A stretch of 6,047 nt of DNA from Bacillota bacterium (GTDB lineage Bacteria; Bacillota; Dethiobacteria; DTU022): NCBI GenBank assembly GCA_012797095.1, contig JAAZPS010000333.1, positions 1 through 6,047 of the forward strand. Reading direction: 5' to 3'. Under the pieces are notes generated by a model. The model did no database searches, was not told the origin of the DNA, and saw only the letters and a program-made list of their open reading frames with translations. Positions 5,075 through 6,047 of the stretch are shown here, in pieces. The position numbers were made by a program, and so were the translations under genes. Positions within the stretch are counted from its first letter, which is position 1, and the number at the start of each line of letters is the position of its first letter.

Positions 5075-6047
5075 CTAGTGGCGGCGGCGGCGGTACGAGG
5101 CGGGGATGGAAAGTTCGTCGCGATATTTGGCCACGGTGCGGCGGGAGATGGTTACCCCTTTCTCCTTCAAATGATCCGTTAACTGTTGATCGCTAAGGGG
5201 TGCTTGCGGATCTTCCTGCTCGATCAGCTCGCGGAGGTAACTTTTGATACTGTGCGAAGAATAGTCCTCGCCGTCCCTGCTGGCCAGACCGCTGGAGAAG
5301 AAAAAGCTCAAGGAAAATAGACCGCGCGGTGTCTGCATATACTTGTTCGCTGTGGCCCGGCTGACGGTGGACTCGTGAACCCCGACGGCCCCGGCGACAT
5401 CTTTCAGGGTCAGCGGCTTCAGCTTCCTGATCCCGTGCTCAAGAAAGGGCTGCTGGATCTCGACGATCTGCTGGGCAACGCGGTACAAAGTGAGACGGCG
5501 CTGCTCGATGCTGCGCAGAAGCCACAGGGCCTTATCCAGATTGCCCTTGACATAACTGGAGAGCTCTTCATCACTGTCCCCCCCCCGGAAAAGCTGCTGG
5601 TAGTATGAGCTGATCCTCAGAAGGGGGGTCAGACTGTCGTTTACCACCACGACATATCTGTCTTCAACTTTTTCCACATTGATATCGGGGACGATATAGC
5701 GCGTCTCCTGGGTGCCGCCAAAGAGGGACCCGGGCTTGGGGTTCAGTGTGCGGATGAAATCAACAGCCCCCTGCACCTCTTTGATGCTGCAGCCGAGCTG
5801 GGCGGCAATATGACGGTAGCGTCTATCGGCCGTAGCGGGAAGGAACTGTTTGACTATTTCAACGGCCAGCGGCGAAGGGTTTTTCAGGCCGGCAAGTTGG
5901 AGCAGAAGGCATTCCTGCAGGTTGCGGGAGCCGATCCCCGCCGGCTCCAGGCCCTGAACCACCCGGAGCGCCGCTCCCAGCTCCTCGGGGGTAGCGCCGA
6001 TCGCTGCAGCCAGCTCATCCGGATCGCTGCGCAGGTAGCCGTTATGA
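5075..6047 (-). CDS. rpoN: RNA polymerase sigma-54 factor, C-terminal 323 residues (5' end outside window)
   Basis: Sigma-54 directs RNA polymerase to -24/-12 promoters that need an ATP-driven activator. The frame is open to the right edge, so the N-terminal activator-interaction region and the start are missing. What remains is about two thirds of a typical protein of roughly 450 residues. The core-binding domain appears as NGYL at the edge, then LEPAGIGSRNLQECLLLQ and LNPKPG. Next comes the DNA-binding domain with ALWLLRSIEQRR and a helix-turn-helix around VHESTVSRATANKYMQTPRG. The RpoN box is SRRTVAKYR, where ARRTVAKYR is canonical, so its first residue is Ser instead of Ala. The segment after the helix-turn-helix reads LFSLSFFFSSG, where LFELKYFFSSG is common. 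The C-terminus ends in four Arg and a His. A run of nine G lies in frame in the middle. It is upstream of and co-directional with pgk. Confidence 0.97.
   Translation of the reverse strand, partial: HNGYLRSDPDELAAAIGATPEELGAALRVVQGLEPAGIGSRNLQECLLLQLAGLKNPSPLAVEIVKQFLPATADRRYRHIAAQLGCSIKEVQGAVDFIRTLNPKPGSLFGGTQETRYIVPDINVEKVEDRYVVVVNDSLTPLLRISSYYQQLFRGGDSDEELSSYVKGNLDKALWLLRSIEQRRLTLYRVAQQIVEIQQPFLEHGIRKLKPLTLKDVAGAVGVHESTVSRATANKYMQTPRGLFSLSFFFSSGLASRDGEDYSSHSIKSYLRELIEQEDPQAPLSDQQLTDHLKEKGVTISRRTVAKYRDELSIPASYRRRRH
5578..5586. repeat. Nine-base homopolymer (C on plus, G on the rpoN sense strand) inside rpoN
   Basis: The run encodes the end of Arg, two Gly and the start of Asp in the stretch LFRGGDSDEE, a probably flexible linker before the DNA-binding domain. 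The frame is intact at this length. Gain or loss of one base would shift the frame and remove the helix-turn-helix and RpoN box. Such runs are prone both to slippage in the cell and to sequencing error. Confidence 0.6.

Noticed and set aside
5079..5091. Short GGC triplet repeat at the 3' end of rpoN
   Set aside because: It simply encodes the four C-terminal arginines with the CGC codon; basic tails are common in sigma-54.

Overview
The window is the minus-strand core of a bacterial lower-glycolysis operon. In transcription order (right to left) it reads rpoN (sigma-54; N-terminus lost at the right edge), pgk, tpiA, gpmI and eno. After a 100-bp gap comes the first 22 codons of an AT-rich gene that runs off the left edge. 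All genes lie on the minus strand. No tRNA, rRNA, CRISPR array or complete mobile element is visible.

The organism is most likely a Clostridia-type Firmicute of fairly high GC. The gene order pgk-tpiA-gpmI-eno, the cofactor-independent mutase, a KTGAPSR enolase and strong purine-rich Shine-Dalgarno sites all fit this. The link between rpoN and the glycolytic genes, as recalled from high-GC clostridial relatives, fits too. A sampled line inside tpiA is 63% GC, whereas positions 1-67 are 34% GC. The lineage is inference from gene content and context, not from a search.

Right part (4992-6047): the C-terminal 323 residues of sigma-54, then an 83-bp AT-rich gap holding a candidate extended -10 promoter for pgk. 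In many Firmicutes cggR and gap sit immediately before pgk. Here both are absent, so the 1,3-bisphosphoglycerate that Pgk uses must come from a dehydrogenase encoded elsewhere, or be made and used in another way.

Middle part (168-4991): the four enzymes are tightly packed, with gaps of 25 bp (pgk-tpiA) and 39 bp (gpmI-eno) and a 4-nt TTGA overlap between tpiA and gpmI. Pgk, GpmI and Eno carry 1,3-bisphosphoglycerate to phosphoenolpyruvate, and TpiA balances the triose phosphates. Catalytic residues are intact in all four. Two non-catalytic departures are noted: TpiA has His and Asn at positions usually Arg and Asp, and Pgk has Ile after its GGGD motif.

Left part (1-167): the least ordinary stretch. 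The partial gene starts at an ATG placed directly after a 10-bp perfect inverted repeat that overlaps its Shine-Dalgarno site. A second, 8-bp inverted repeat crosses the first, giving a pseudoknot or switch-like topology. No strong intrinsic terminator is seen after eno.
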